From positions 1 through 64,000 of the forward strand of contig CAYMWF010000023.1 in NCBI GenBank assembly GCA_964394085.1: DNA of 64,000 bases, in the 5' to 3' direction. Within the stretch, counting starts at the first letter, position 1. Every line of letters starts with the position of its first letter. Position numbers and translations under genes: made by a program. This DNA is from CAYMWF01 sp964394085 [NCBI: uncultured Gemmatimonadota bacterium] (GTDB lineage Bacteria; GCA-2686955; CAYMWF01). The notes below the pieces were generated by a model. That model made no database searches and was not told the DNA's origin. It saw only the letters and a program-made list of their open reading frames with translations. This document shows, piece after piece, positions 24,271-32,258 of this stretch.

Positions 24271-26352
24271 ATGACAACAAACCCAACAGGGGGAATTTTA
24301 CCGGGAGTCGATATTTTGAAACAGCACCTGTCATTCACCATCCTGATCGCGCTGTTGCTCCTTCTCGGGAGTGCGGCGCCAGCAACGGCGTACAAGACAA
24401 AGAATGTGATCATCGTGGTAATCGACGGTCTCAGAGACAGCGAAGGTTTCTCATACGAATTCAAACCCGAAGAGACCGAGCACCCGTACCTGCCCTTCAT
24501 CTGGAACACCCTGAAAAAGAAGGGTACGTCGTACATGGAGATGTACAATATGGTCTACACTGCCACCACGCCGGGCCATGTTTGCTTGCTCACGGGTACG
24601 TGGCAGCCGATAAGAAACTTCGGCAAACTTTACGATTATGGACTTTCGAGAAGCTGGACGCCCACTGTCTTCGAGTACGCCAGGAAGGAGCTCGGGTGGT
24701 CCGAAGAGAAGTGTTGGTGCGTGATCGGGAAGGCGAATTGCTGGGAAAACAATTTCAGCATCCATCCCCTGTATGGAGAGACGTACCGCGCAAGCCGCGT
24801 TCGGAAACCTGTCACCGGATTCATCCAAGCCGATTCCGTGACGGTGGATACCCTGTTCCAGGTCATGGACGTGGATCAACCATCCCTCGTGCTGGTGAAT
24901 CTCAAAACGGTTGACTGGGCAGGTCATACCGGGAATTTCGAACTTTATACGGAGGCGATCCGGCTCGCGGACAGGGCGGTCGAGCGGATATATAATCGGA
25001 TCAAGTCTGATTCAGCATATAACAGGAAGACCACGTTGATGATCACCTCGGATCACGGCCGGCACGATCCCGGGTTCGGCGACTTCCAGCATCACGGGGG
25101 TCTCTGCCACGGGTGTAAACACATACCCTTCTTCATGTTCGGTCCTGACATCAGGAGGGACAAGGAGGTCTATCGGCGCGTATATATGACCGATATCGCC
25201 CCTACCGTCGGGGAGCTCCTCGGCTTTGCTACGCCGTATGCCCGGGGGCAGGTGCTCGGCGATGAGCTACAAGGCTTCATACAGCCGGAGCGGTTCATAA
25301 TGAAAGAACCGGACGTGGCGGCGTATGAAAACATGGCGTTCGTTGCCTGGTCGGATAACAGAACCGGTATCGACCAGGTGTACGTCGCTTCCTCCTTCGA
25401 CGGCGGCGTCACCTATGACGATACGGTCCAGGTAAGCGAGACGGATTATTTCGCCATTCAACCGAACATAGCAGCGGACAGGAACGGCCTCCACGTTACA
25501 TGGTTTGACTATGGCGGTGATCTGGGCAAGATTCAGTACCGGATGAGCCCCGATTACGGGTATACATGGGAATCCGAGCGGTTGGTGTTCGAGAACCGGC
25601 TCGAAAACGAATTCGGCAGCAAACCCGCAGGCACCTGGAAACCTCACATAATTTCCGAGGCAGACCGGTGCCTGGTCGTTTTACCCTCGCATCCTGATTC
25701 ACTCAAGGCGTTTCTCACCGAAGATTCGGGTGAAACCTGGAAAGAAAGCCTTATCGATGAACATGCGAAGTTCTCCCGAAGCGTATCCTCATGCCGTCTC
25801 GGGAACGCGGTCGGCGCGGTATGGACCGACGAATCCTGGAAGGATGGTCAGAGCAACAGCTGGGAGATCTCGTTCAAACTGAGTGAACCGTTGGTCTCGG
25901 GATGGACAATCGAGCGGCGCCTAACCAGCTCGAATGCGTATTCTCTCTATCCGACGTGTTGCTCGAACGGGGTTGATTACCTGTTTGTATCCTGGGCCGA
26001 TAATGAGAGCGGAATCTTCCAGATCCATATCGGCCTGAGCCCGAACAAAGGCGACTGGTTCAGTATAAAGGAAATAGTGACCAACAGCCCCGGCGGCGCC
26101 TGGCAGCCGAAGATCGTGTGGGATCAGGAAAACAATCTCATCAGGTTGGTCTGGATCGATTACCGCGACGGTCACGGCGAGGTTTACGAATCACTGTTCG
26201 ACGGTATCGATTGGACCCAGCCGGTGCGTGTAACGACTACAAGCGGTAGCGTGAACAATCTGAGCTGTGCCGTCAATAACTCCGGCGAGGCCTTCCTCGC
26301 CTGGGAGAACGTGACTTCGACAGACTGTACCATCGGCGTATGCAAACGCTGA
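24271..26352 (+). CDS. Secreted alkaline phosphatase-superfamily hydrolase fused to BNR/sialidase-like repeats
   Basis: After a signal peptide comes a metal-dependent hydrolase domain of the type I phosphodiesterase/nucleotide pyrophosphatase type. Its likely metal and catalytic residues are D52 (VIDGLRD), the nucleophile Thr99 or Thr100 (TATTPGH), D215 and H219 (DWAGH), D261 and H262 (SDHGRHD) and the His cluster 274-284. From about residue 345 the protein changes to repeats with Asp-box motifs (SFDGGVTYDD, SPDYGYTWES, TEDSGETWKE) that form sialidase-like propeller blades. The substrate is unknown; phosphoester or sulfate ester groups on glycans are possible. ATG 24271 lacks a ribosome site. 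A TTG at 24316 has GGGAG eight bases upstream and begins a more normal signal peptide, so it may be the true start. Confidence 0.82.
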   Translation: MTTNPTGGILPGVDILKQHLSFTILIALLLLLGSAAPATAYKTKNVIIVVIDGLRDSEGFSYEFKPEETEHPYLPFIWNTLKKKGTSYMEMYNMVYTATTPGHVCLLTGTWQPIRNFGKLYDYGLSRSWTPTVFEYARKELGWSEEKCWCVIGKANCWENNFSIHPLYGETYRASRVRKPVTGFIQADSVTVDTLFQVMDVDQPSLVLVNLKTVDWAGHTGNFELYTEAIRLADRAVERIYNRIKSDSAYNRKTTLMITSDHGRHDPGFGDFQHHGGLCHGCKHIPFFMFGPDIRRDKEVYRRVYMTDIAPTVGELLGFATPYARGQVLGDELQGFIQPERFIMKEPDVAAYENMAFVAWSDNRTGIDQVYVASSFDGGVTYDDTVQVSETDYFAIQPNIAADRNGLHVTWFDYGGDLGKIQYRMSPDYGYTWESERLVFENRLENEFGSKPAGTWKPHIISEADRCLVVLPSHPDSLKAFLTEDSGETWKESLIDEHAKFSRSVSSCRLGNAVGAVWTDESWKDGQSNSWEISFKLSEPLVSGWTIERRLTSSNAYSLYPTCCSNGVDYLFVSWADNESGIFQIHIGLSPNKGDWFSIKEIVTNSPGGAWQPKIVWDQENNLIRLVWIDYRDGHGEVYESLFDGIDWTQPVRVTTTSGSVNNLSCAVNNSGEAFLAWENVTSTDCTIGVCKR

Positions 26353-26924
26353 CGATATCGCACAGCTCAATGAGGAAAAACAAAGTCGCCCCTCCCTGGA
26401 CAGCCCCCGGACAGCACCCGAAGTTCGACGTTAAACTTGTTTCATCCTCGTTTTTCCTTCTTTCGAAAGGGTTCTCTCAGCACACGTAAAATCGATGCCT
26501 GGTTACTATTGGGAGATCAAAACGAAGTGTGATTCTGCTATCGCCTGAACTTCCCACGAGTAAGGAGGTTTGATTTTCTTCGCCGCTCGTCGTAATCCGG
26601 TCAACCCGGTGGATTCCCCGTGGTGGCATTTCAACGTGACAAGCGGTTCATCGGTTGATATTATTGAATCGCCACATCAATTTGAGTTTTATATTTGAAC
26701 CGGGAGTCCGCCGTAAACAAGGCCGGTATTCACGGTGCGCCCGGGTGAATGAACCGGTGAAATCCGGCATGCATGCTGTACTTGAGTGAATGGCCCGGCG
26801 AAATCCGGTGCCGGGGCGCGGCGTTATACGCGGCCGGGCAAGGCAGGGGAAGAGATGGAATATGCCGGCGGGATACCAGCCGCCTTGATCCGTGCTCCGC
26901 TGCGGATCGTGAAGTGGCAGCTGT
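26353..26924. other. Long gap with short direct repeats
   Basis: I see no intact gene here. Two 23-base copies of a repeat beginning GTGAATG and containing GAAATCCGG lie at 26745-26767 and 26786-26808 (about 20 of 23 positions match). The region before the decayed CHAT gene looks like degraded coding sequence. Confidence 0.45.
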
Positions 26925-27332
26925 TATCAGATCATCCTGAACTCTGGAGCGACGAGAGGCTGACGCCCATCGAACGGGAACGGGGAGATCCTGACCCTGA
27001 AGGAGATGGCCGCGAAGATGGACCTCTCCCGCACCGACCTCGTGGTTTTGAGCGCCTGTGAAAGCGGTCTCGTCGGAGTCGACAGAAAATCGGACGAGTT
27101 TATCGGTCTGCCCGGCGGCTTCATCCGGGCGGGCGCCAGAACCGTAATTGCGAGCCTCTGGGCCGTGGACGACATGTCGACGTTGATATTCATGACCGAA
27201 TTCTACCGTTCGCTGATCGATGAAGGATTCACTCCGTCCCGCGCCCTTCGAGAGGCGCAGCTTACTCTCGCTTCCCAGGAGGGGTGGCGCCATCCATACT
27301 ACTGGGGCGGATTCAGGGTTCTCGTCTCGTAA
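26925..27332 (+). pseudogene. Decayed CHAT-domain (caspase-like) protease, C-terminal remnant
   Basis: From 27006 the sequence reads as the last about 110 residues of a CHAT peptidase: LSRTDLVVLSACESG with the catalytic Cys, GGFIRAGARTVIASLWAVDD, RALREAQLTLASQ and HPYYWGGFRV. CHAT domains are about 280 residues and begin with a catalytic His block that is missing. Just upstream the expected lead-in is still legible in the same frame (NGNGEILTLKEMAAKMD) but is broken by a TGA. Before that, pieces such as DHPELWS fall in another frame. Stops and a frameshift with a missing N-terminus mark a pseudogene. CHAT proteases usually sit beside TPR proteins and sometimes sigma factors, as here. Confidence 0.75.
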
Positions 27333-27400
27333 ATAATGTGGCGAATTTCCCGGGAGTCCGGTAATAATAGGTAGATACTTCGCGGAACCGGTTCGACCTG

Positions 27401-28030
27401 ATGAGTACAAAGACTGTAGATCGCGATTCGAAGAAATACGGCGGCGCCGGAGACTTCATCCGCGCCCTCGAGTCGCAGGATTGGGAGTTGCTGACCACAT
27501 CCCTGGTGGGCTACGTGGTTATGAGTGCAAAATTATACGGCTGGAACGTCGACAGCTCGGGCATGCTGACGAACGGCATGGCACCCGAAGATATCGCGGC
27601 GATTGCGGTGCAGAAGGTCATTTCCGGCGAGCGGAGCTGGGACCCGGTGCGGCAGCCGAAGCTTTACTGGGTTCTGGTCGGTGTTGCGAGGAGCGAGTTG
27701 AACCATCTCTACCAGTCATGGTCGAACCGCCATATAAAGACGCGGGAGCCTTCCGTTCTCGAGAGCCGGGCGGACGAATCAAGCGGCCCGGCTGGTGAAT
27801 TCCAGGAGAAGATGCGGAAAAACCGGATAAGAGACGTAATGACCCTTATCCGCCGGGAGCTGAACGAGAAGCCGGATCTCGCCGAGATCTTCGATATGAT
27901 CATGGACGGCACGTGGAAGTCCGGCGAAATCGCCGGGCGGCTGGGAGTCGAGGTAAAAGAGATATACAACATGAAGAAGCGGCTTCGGCGCTTCATCCTG
28001 GGTCTCTCCATAACCGCGGAGACGTTTTGA
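27401..28030 (+). CDS. ECF-like sigma-70 family RNA polymerase sigma factor
   Basis: The protein is 209 aa. A region-2-like segment lies at about residues 62-105 (PEDIAAIAVQKVI...VLVGVARSELNHLY). A C-terminal helix-turn-helix of region-4 type is at about 172-197 (KSGEIAGRLGVEVKEIYNMKKRLRR), the hallmark of ECF-type sigma factors. It would direct RNA polymerase to an alternative promoter set. A short gene follows 21 bases later and may encode its partner. The broken CHAT gene sits 68 bases upstream on the same strand. No classical membrane anti-sigma factor is seen. Its region 2 is divergent, so the assignment rests mainly on overall layout and the C-terminal HTH. Confidence 0.75.
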   Translation: MSTKTVDRDSKKYGGAGDFIRALESQDWELLTTSLVGYVVMSAKLYGWNVDSSGMLTNGMAPEDIAAIAVQKVISGERSWDPVRQPKLYWVLVGVARSELNHLYQSWSNRHIKTREPSVLESRADESSGPAGEFQEKMRKNRIRDVMTLIRRELNEKPDLAEIFDMIMDGTWKSGEIAGRLGVEVKEIYNMKKRLRRFILGLSITAETF

Positions 28031-28051
28031 ACCAGGCCGGGGAAATACACG

Positions 28052-28627
28052 ATGAGAGACGAAAACGATATGGATAAAAAGGTCGGGAGGTTGCAGGCAT
28101 CCCTGGAGGAGGCATCCCCCGAACGGATAGAAGATGCCAGGGCCGAGCTTTTCGCGGCCGGTCTCGATCCGGAGAAAACCTGGCGCAGAATGAACGGTCT
28201 TGTCCGCGATTCGATCGCCCGGCGGAAGCGGGAGGAACTGGTGCGCAGCGCGGCTTCCCGCATGAAGTCTTTTCTGAAAGAGATGCTCAATCCACGGTAC
28301 ATGCAGCCGGCGGCTGTGCCGGTGACGAGAACAGTTCCGCCGGCGGGTACCGAGGAAGACAAGAGCTGCGTGGATCCCGCCCTGATGTTCCAGGAGGCGG
28401 TGAAGCTGCTCAGGCTGAATGATTTCGCGGGGTCGCGCCTGATCCTCGAAGCGCTCCTCGCCGAACATGGCGAGAGCAGCGATTCCTCCAAGTATCGCTA
28501 TACCCTCGCACATGCGCTCCTCGGTCTGCAGGAGTTCGATTCCGCCGTCGAGGTGCTGCTGTCGATCAGCGGCGAGTTCGAGGCGGCCGCCCTCGCGATC
28601 ATAGAAGAAATCCAACCCCTCTGTTAA
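28052..28627 (+). CDS. Sigma-factor-linked protein with C-terminal TPR-like helices, function unknown
   Basis: This 191-residue protein is soluble and mostly helical. The first 75 residues are charged. A linker with PAAVPVTRTVPPAGTEED separates them from a C-terminal helical pair with TPR-like pattern (ALMFQEAVKLLRLNDFAGSR, then YTLAHALLGLQEFDSAVEVL). There are no catalytic motifs. Being 21 bases downstream of the sigma factor gene and presumably co-transcribed, it could be a partner or inhibitor of the sigma factor; this is inference from position only. Confidence 0.65.
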   Translation: MRDENDMDKKVGRLQASLEEASPERIEDARAELFAAGLDPEKTWRRMNGLVRDSIARRKREELVRSAASRMKSFLKEMLNPRYMQPAAVPVTRTVPPAGTEEDKSCVDPALMFQEAVKLLRLNDFAGSRLILEALLAEHGESSDSSKYRYTLAHALLGLQEFDSAVEVLLSISGEFEAAALAIIEEIQPLC

Positions 28628-28802
28628 TGAAACAAAATCCGCCGGCTGAGCCGGTGGTATAGTTCAGCCATGCTTGGAAAAGAATCAGGTGTACGCCCCG
28701 GTTGGCTTTGAGATCCCAAATCACGAAGCCGATCTGCGTGGTTCTCTTTTTGCAGCGAAGCGCAGGAAGCATATCATGTCCTGCGGGGGATGCAGGCCTG
28801 CT

Positions 28803-28839
28803 CGTGTAAAATTGTCAATCCGATTGACAATTTTACACG
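28803..28839. repeat. Perfect 37-base inverted repeat (17-3-17)
   Basis: The left arm begins CGTGTAAAATTGTCAAT, then a CCG loop, then the exact reverse complement. There is no T-tract on either side, so it is not a standard terminator. It shares the inner core TTGTCAAY...RTTGACAA with the palindrome at 43070-43091. It could be a protein-binding site, a hairpin in a transcript, or a mobile-element remnant. Confidence 0.85.
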
Positions 28840-28999
28840 TCTTCCGAGCGGACTCGATTGATACACCTGAACGACCGGGGAGACATCCACCTTATAGAGG
28901 AATATATGATTCGGTTCCCTCCGGTAGTGGAATAAGTGACAGGTTCCCTCCGGGCTTAACTCAACCCGGCTCAGCCTGGGGTCGTTTACTCCGGCCATT

Positions 29000-29039
29000 T
29001 ATAAAAGACGAACCCACCGATCCTTATCGATGGGCTCGT
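29000..29039 (-). terminator. Rho-independent terminator for the FG-GAP protein gene
   Basis: On the minus strand a 14-base stem (ACGAGCCCATCGAT pairing with a near-perfect partner, two mismatches that can pair as G-U) with a four-base loop is followed by CTTTTAT. It lies 40 bases after the stop codon of the minus-strand FG-GAP gene. Confidence 0.65.
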
Positions 29040-29078
29040 TATCGCTGGTGCCGCCTTTTGCGCTCCGTGCAGCTAGGC

Positions 29079-30515
29079 CTACTCGATTTTGAAAGTGAAG
29101 ACGCTGGTCCAGTCGACGGTGGGAAAGATTCCCAGGTAACCCCAGTAGGAATATCCGCCCAGGGGTGCGGTCGGAGGAACATACGCCTGCGCAGGAACGG
29201 TCATTTCCTGGCCCGGCATCAGCGGGAAGGGATAAGGCGGTCTCGGTGTGCCGATGATCGGGAAGACGGTTCCGATCGGAAGTATCACATCCGCCCAGAA
29301 CTGGAAATACTGAACCTGATCGGTTCTGTTGGTGATCGTAACCTCGTATAGTAGAACTCCTCCAGGATGCACTACGGGCGTGAGGCAGGATGTCGTAGTG
29401 GTAACTTCGGGATCCGTCTCATTCTCCCACCACGTCACCATGTCGTCCATTTCCGCCGTGGACAGGAGGTCGATGTCGCCGTCGTCGTCGATATCGATTG
29501 CCGAGATCGAGGACGCTCCGTCGTGGAAACCGACTACCTCTCTGTCGCCTTCGATGGAGTAGATGACTATTTCGTCGTCCCCGTGGATTGCCGCGGGAAT
29601 TTCCACGTCCCCGTCGCCGTACATATCCTCGGCATCCACATCGAATGCGCGGTAGACATTATCATCGATTGTATTTTTCTCGGTGACCTGGTTGCCGTTG
29701 TTTCTGTACCATGCGATTTCACCGCCATCATAAGCCGCTGTGATCACATCGATGTCATGGTCGAGATCGAGGTCCTCGGCGATGGCCGCATTCGGGCCGT
29801 TGATGTCGTAGTCGATCTCCTCTTCCGTGAACTCGCCGTAGTCCTGCCGGAACCAGGCGACCTTGTCCCCGTCACGGCCGGTAACCAGGATGTCGAGATT
29901 TCCGTCGAGATTGATGTCGGCGGCGACGACCGAGCATGCATCATAGAGATTCGAGCTGAATGTCTTGGTGAAGTTCTCGCTGCCGTCGTTTTCCCACATG
30001 GCGACTTCATTGCCGTTATTTGCGGTGCCAAGAACGTCGACGTCGCCGTCGCCGTCCATGTCAGCCCCGTATACATCCCAGGCGAAATCGAATGTGTCGG
30101 TGATTATATGCTTGGCGGAGAAATATCCCGTGCCGTTGTTTTCATACCAGCAGATGATGTCATACGTGGTGCACGTGGCGAGCACGTCGACGTCGTCGTC
30201 GCCGTCGACGTCGATGGCGAACACGTTCCTCGTCATCGAATTATCTTTGTCGATGTTATGTTCTATGAAGTTAGGGTTCCCGTGGTTGTCCCACTGTTCA
30301 TACCAGTTTACGTCGGATTGATCCGTATCGTGGTTGCACGCGGCGGCGACCACGTCCAGATCGCCGTCGCCGTCGATATCGATCGCCTGTGAATCGCGGG
30401 CTCTCACGAAATCCGCGTCGATGGTGTGCTCAATCCAGCCGTAAGATGCCCCGAAACTTCCCAGCGCGAGCAGAATCGCGCCGAGCCATGCTGCGAACCT
30501 CAAATTCGTTTTCAT
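29079..30515 (-). CDS. Secreted FG-GAP/VCBS repeat protein
   Basis: A signal peptide (to about residue 27) is followed by seven calcium-binding FG-GAP-type repeats. Their DxDxDGDxD loops include DIDGDGDLDVV, DVDGDDDVDVL, DMDGDGDVDVL, DINLDGNLDIL, DLDLDHDIDVI, DMYGDGDVEI and DIDDDGDIDLL. Together they probably make a seven-bladed beta-propeller. About 110 residues of a beta-rich C-terminal domain follow, with no FlgD sorting motif. The protein is probably extracellular and adhesive or structural. The ATG at 30515 has AGGAGG seven bases upstream; a GTG one codon earlier is less well spaced. A terminator follows the gene at 29000-29039. Confidence 0.85.
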   Translation of the reverse strand: MKTNLRFAAWLGAILLALGSFGASYGWIEHTIDADFVRARDSQAIDIDGDGDLDVVAAACNHDTDQSDVNWYEQWDNHGNPNFIEHNIDKDNSMTRNVFAIDVDGDDDVDVLATCTTYDIICWYENNGTGYFSAKHIITDTFDFAWDVYGADMDGDGDVDVLGTANNGNEVAMWENDGSENFTKTFSSNLYDACSVVAADINLDGNLDILVTGRDGDKVAWFRQDYGEFTEEEIDYDINGPNAAIAEDLDLDHDIDVITAAYDGGEIAWYRNNGNQVTEKNTIDDNVYRAFDVDAEDMYGDGDVEIPAAIHGDDEIVIYSIEGDREVVGFHDGASSISAIDIDDDGDIDLLSTAEMDDMVTWWENETDPEVTTTTSCLTPVVHPGGVLLYEVTITNRTDQVQYFQFWADVILPIGTVFPIIGTPRPPYPFPLMPGQEMTVPAQAYVPPTAPLGGYSYWGYLGIFPTVDWTSVFTFKIE

Positions 30516-30689
30516 CACCGAACCTCCTTGGGTTTTCCCGTCCGGAAGGCGTTTCCGGCTTCTGTTTTCGGAGCGCCGGTCCGGGCATGTGTCTTCAGGT
30601 TATATTGCCGGGGTGGCCGGTATTTTCGCCAAAAAAAAATTCAGGCATCGTTCGGCGGGGGATGATTCTTGTTACCAGATAAGCTACAA

Positions 30690-30789
30690 TACCGGATGCG
30701 CGGATTAGGCTGCATATAATATCGGCCCGAAGTGCTGGACCGGAGGGTGGGCGTCTGCCTGCCTTACCGGATGCGCGGATTAGGCTGCA
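30690..30789. repeat. Two 25-base direct repeats, 75 bases apart
   Basis: An identical 25-base sequence starting TACCGGATGCGCGGATT lies at 30690-30714 and 30765-30789, directly upstream of the thioesterase gene. TATAAT follows the first copy within four bases of its end and could be a -10 box. The second copy ends 16 bases before the start codon. Confidence 0.8.
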
Positions 30790-30805
30790 ATTTTCAGGAG
30801 CTGAC

Positions 30806-31204
30806 ATGGAAAAGGTCACGAGGATCAAGGTTCGCGGATATCATCTCGACTTCTACGGTCATGTGAACAACGCAAGATATCTCGAATTTCTGGAAGAAGC
30901 GAGATGGGACCAGTACGAAAAGCTGTTCGAATACGATTACTTCGCCGAAAAGGGGCTCGCTTTCGCTGTTGTGAACATCAATATCAACTACAGGCAGCCG
31001 GCGGAGCTGGGGCATGTGCTCGAGATAAAAAATCGATTCAAGAAATTCGCCCGGAAGAACGCCATCCTGGTACAGGAGATCTTCCTCGAAGGGTGCGGAA
31101 CCCGTATAGCCGACGCCGAGGTCACCTTCGTCCTGGTGGATATCAGAACGGGCAAGGCTGTCGAGATCGACGATGAGATCAGGCAGGTATTGTCTCTTCG
31201 ATGA
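30806..31204 (+). CDS. YbgC/4HBT-type acyl-CoA thioesterase
   Basis: A single hotdog-fold domain of 132 residues. The 4-hydroxybenzoyl-CoA thioesterase motif is at about residues 14-33 (LDFYGHVNNARYLEFLEEAR), with D15 as likely catalytic acid and H19-V-N-N following. Such enzymes hydrolyse short- or medium-chain acyl-CoA or act with the Tol-Pal system; the substrate is not readable. The ATG has CAGGAG six bases upstream. It is a single gene that converges with the next one, 14 bases away. Confidence 0.9.
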   Translation: MEKVTRIKVRGYHLDFYGHVNNARYLEFLEEARWDQYEKLFEYDYFAEKGLAFAVVNININYRQPAELGHVLEIKNRFKKFARKNAILVQEIFLEGCGTRIADAEVTFVLVDIRTGKAVEIDDEIRQVLSLR

Positions 31205-31218
31205 GCCGGGACGCCGAT

Positions 31219-31884
31219 TCAATACAGATAATCATAGTAGAAGTAGTAATTCCCGTTGGGCATCCCCCGGATATCGTATTCACCGGCCCCGTACACCGAA
31301 TCATAGATTACTGTAAAGTCGGTTGACAGGAGGGAGAAACCGGTCACGATTCCCTCAATGTAGCCGAAGCATTCGACATATTCGGAAGTCGACGGTTTCC
31401 TCCTGGTTACCATCCCCTGGTAGAATCCTTCGCAATCAGGAAATTCGCTGAGCCCCCTGTAGCGCCCCCTCAGAAAGTCCAGGGAGAATCCCGCCCTTAC
31501 GAGGTGCCAGTCAGCAGGAAAACTTTCACCTGTATTGATCGAATAGGAGCCGTGGTAAACCCCGAACGGAAGTTCCGAGTACCCGGATACATCGACGCCC
31601 AGGAGGTCCGACTCGAGCTCATAGTAGAAGAGGAGCTCCTCGGTCCTGATCTCGAGGAGCTGCACCAGCACCCGTGACTTGAAGAATGGGAAATATTCGG
31701 TGAAAACCTCTCCCTCATCGAGGTGCTCGGCTACGATGGGAATTCCGAACATCTCAATGTGGATGCCGACACCTTCGGCGTTTCCGTTTCCATCCGCCGA
31801 GAAGGTGGACAAGCCTCCCGCACCGAGATTCATCGGCAGGAGCAGCGGGAATATCAGGATACAAAGCAAAGTGTTTTTCAACAT
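31219..31884 (-). CDS. Secreted hypothetical protein
   Basis: I do not recognise the family. The ATG at 31884 follows GGGGG by seven bases and starts a clean signal peptide (LLCILIFPLLLPMNLGAGG). The mature part of about 200 residues is rich in aromatic residues (Tyr, Phe) and ends NYYFYYDYLY, suggesting a beta-rich exported protein ending in an aromatic residue, as outer-membrane proteins often do. A longer reading (36 more codons upstream) has no ribosome site. Confidence 0.6.
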   Translation of the reverse strand: MLKNTLLCILIFPLLLPMNLGAGGLSTFSADGNGNAEGVGIHIEMFGIPIVAEHLDEGEVFTEYFPFFKSRVLVQLLEIRTEELLFYYELESDLLGVDVSGYSELPFGVYHGSYSINTGESFPADWHLVRAGFSLDFLRGRYRGLSEFPDCEGFYQGMVTRRKPSTSEYVECFGYIEGIVTGFSLLSTDFTVIYDSVYGAGEYDIRGMPNGNYYFYYDYLY

Positions 31885-32258
31885 GTCATCCCCCTTTGTC
31901 CATCGAATATTCTCTACAGGGAGCATAATCAAGCTTCGAAGAGATCTTGATTCATGCCATGAGAAATACTTCCGAGTTCTTGAACGATTCATTTGCCAAT
32001 ATTGTTTTAAAATCTGAACAGTAATTCAGTATAGCATATTCTTCCTTTCTCAATCAATTTTATTTGAAATCGCGCGGGCGATGCCGCGGGGAGGTTTCAG
32101 GCCGAACCTGCCGAAGCGGTTGTGACGCTGCATCGAAACGGGCATTTTCATGATCCCCGGACCGATAAGCACTGACCGGACGCCCCATGGCACGGACGGG
32201 GGCAAAACGCAAAACAGGGGGTGTATGACGCAGAATAGAGGGCAGGGATGACGCACCC
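31885..32258. other. Intergenic region without recognised features
   Basis: This 374-base gap precedes the secreted hypothetical gene. It is AT-rich at 32020-32070, where that gene's promoter may lie. I see no gene, terminator or strong repeat in it, apart from ATGACGCA occurring twice (32225 and 32249 areas). Confidence 0.4.

Larger units (their letters stand above)
28628..29078. other. Gap rich in repeats between convergent genes
   Basis: No gene is evident. The stretch holds a perfect 17-bp inverted repeat (28803-28839), two copies of GGTTCCCTCCGG (28913-28924 and 28942-28953) and a minus-strand terminator (29000-29039). The phrase GTGACAGGTTCCC resembles ends of REP-type elements linked to IS200-like transposases, but no transposase is present. 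Confidence 0.5.

Noticed and set aside
29367-30392. A 341-codon plus-strand frame opposite the FG-GAP gene
   Set aside because: It mirrors the Asp/Gly-rich repeats (Val/Asp patterns such as VDVAVAVHV). The real gene on the minus strand has a signal peptide and ribosome site.
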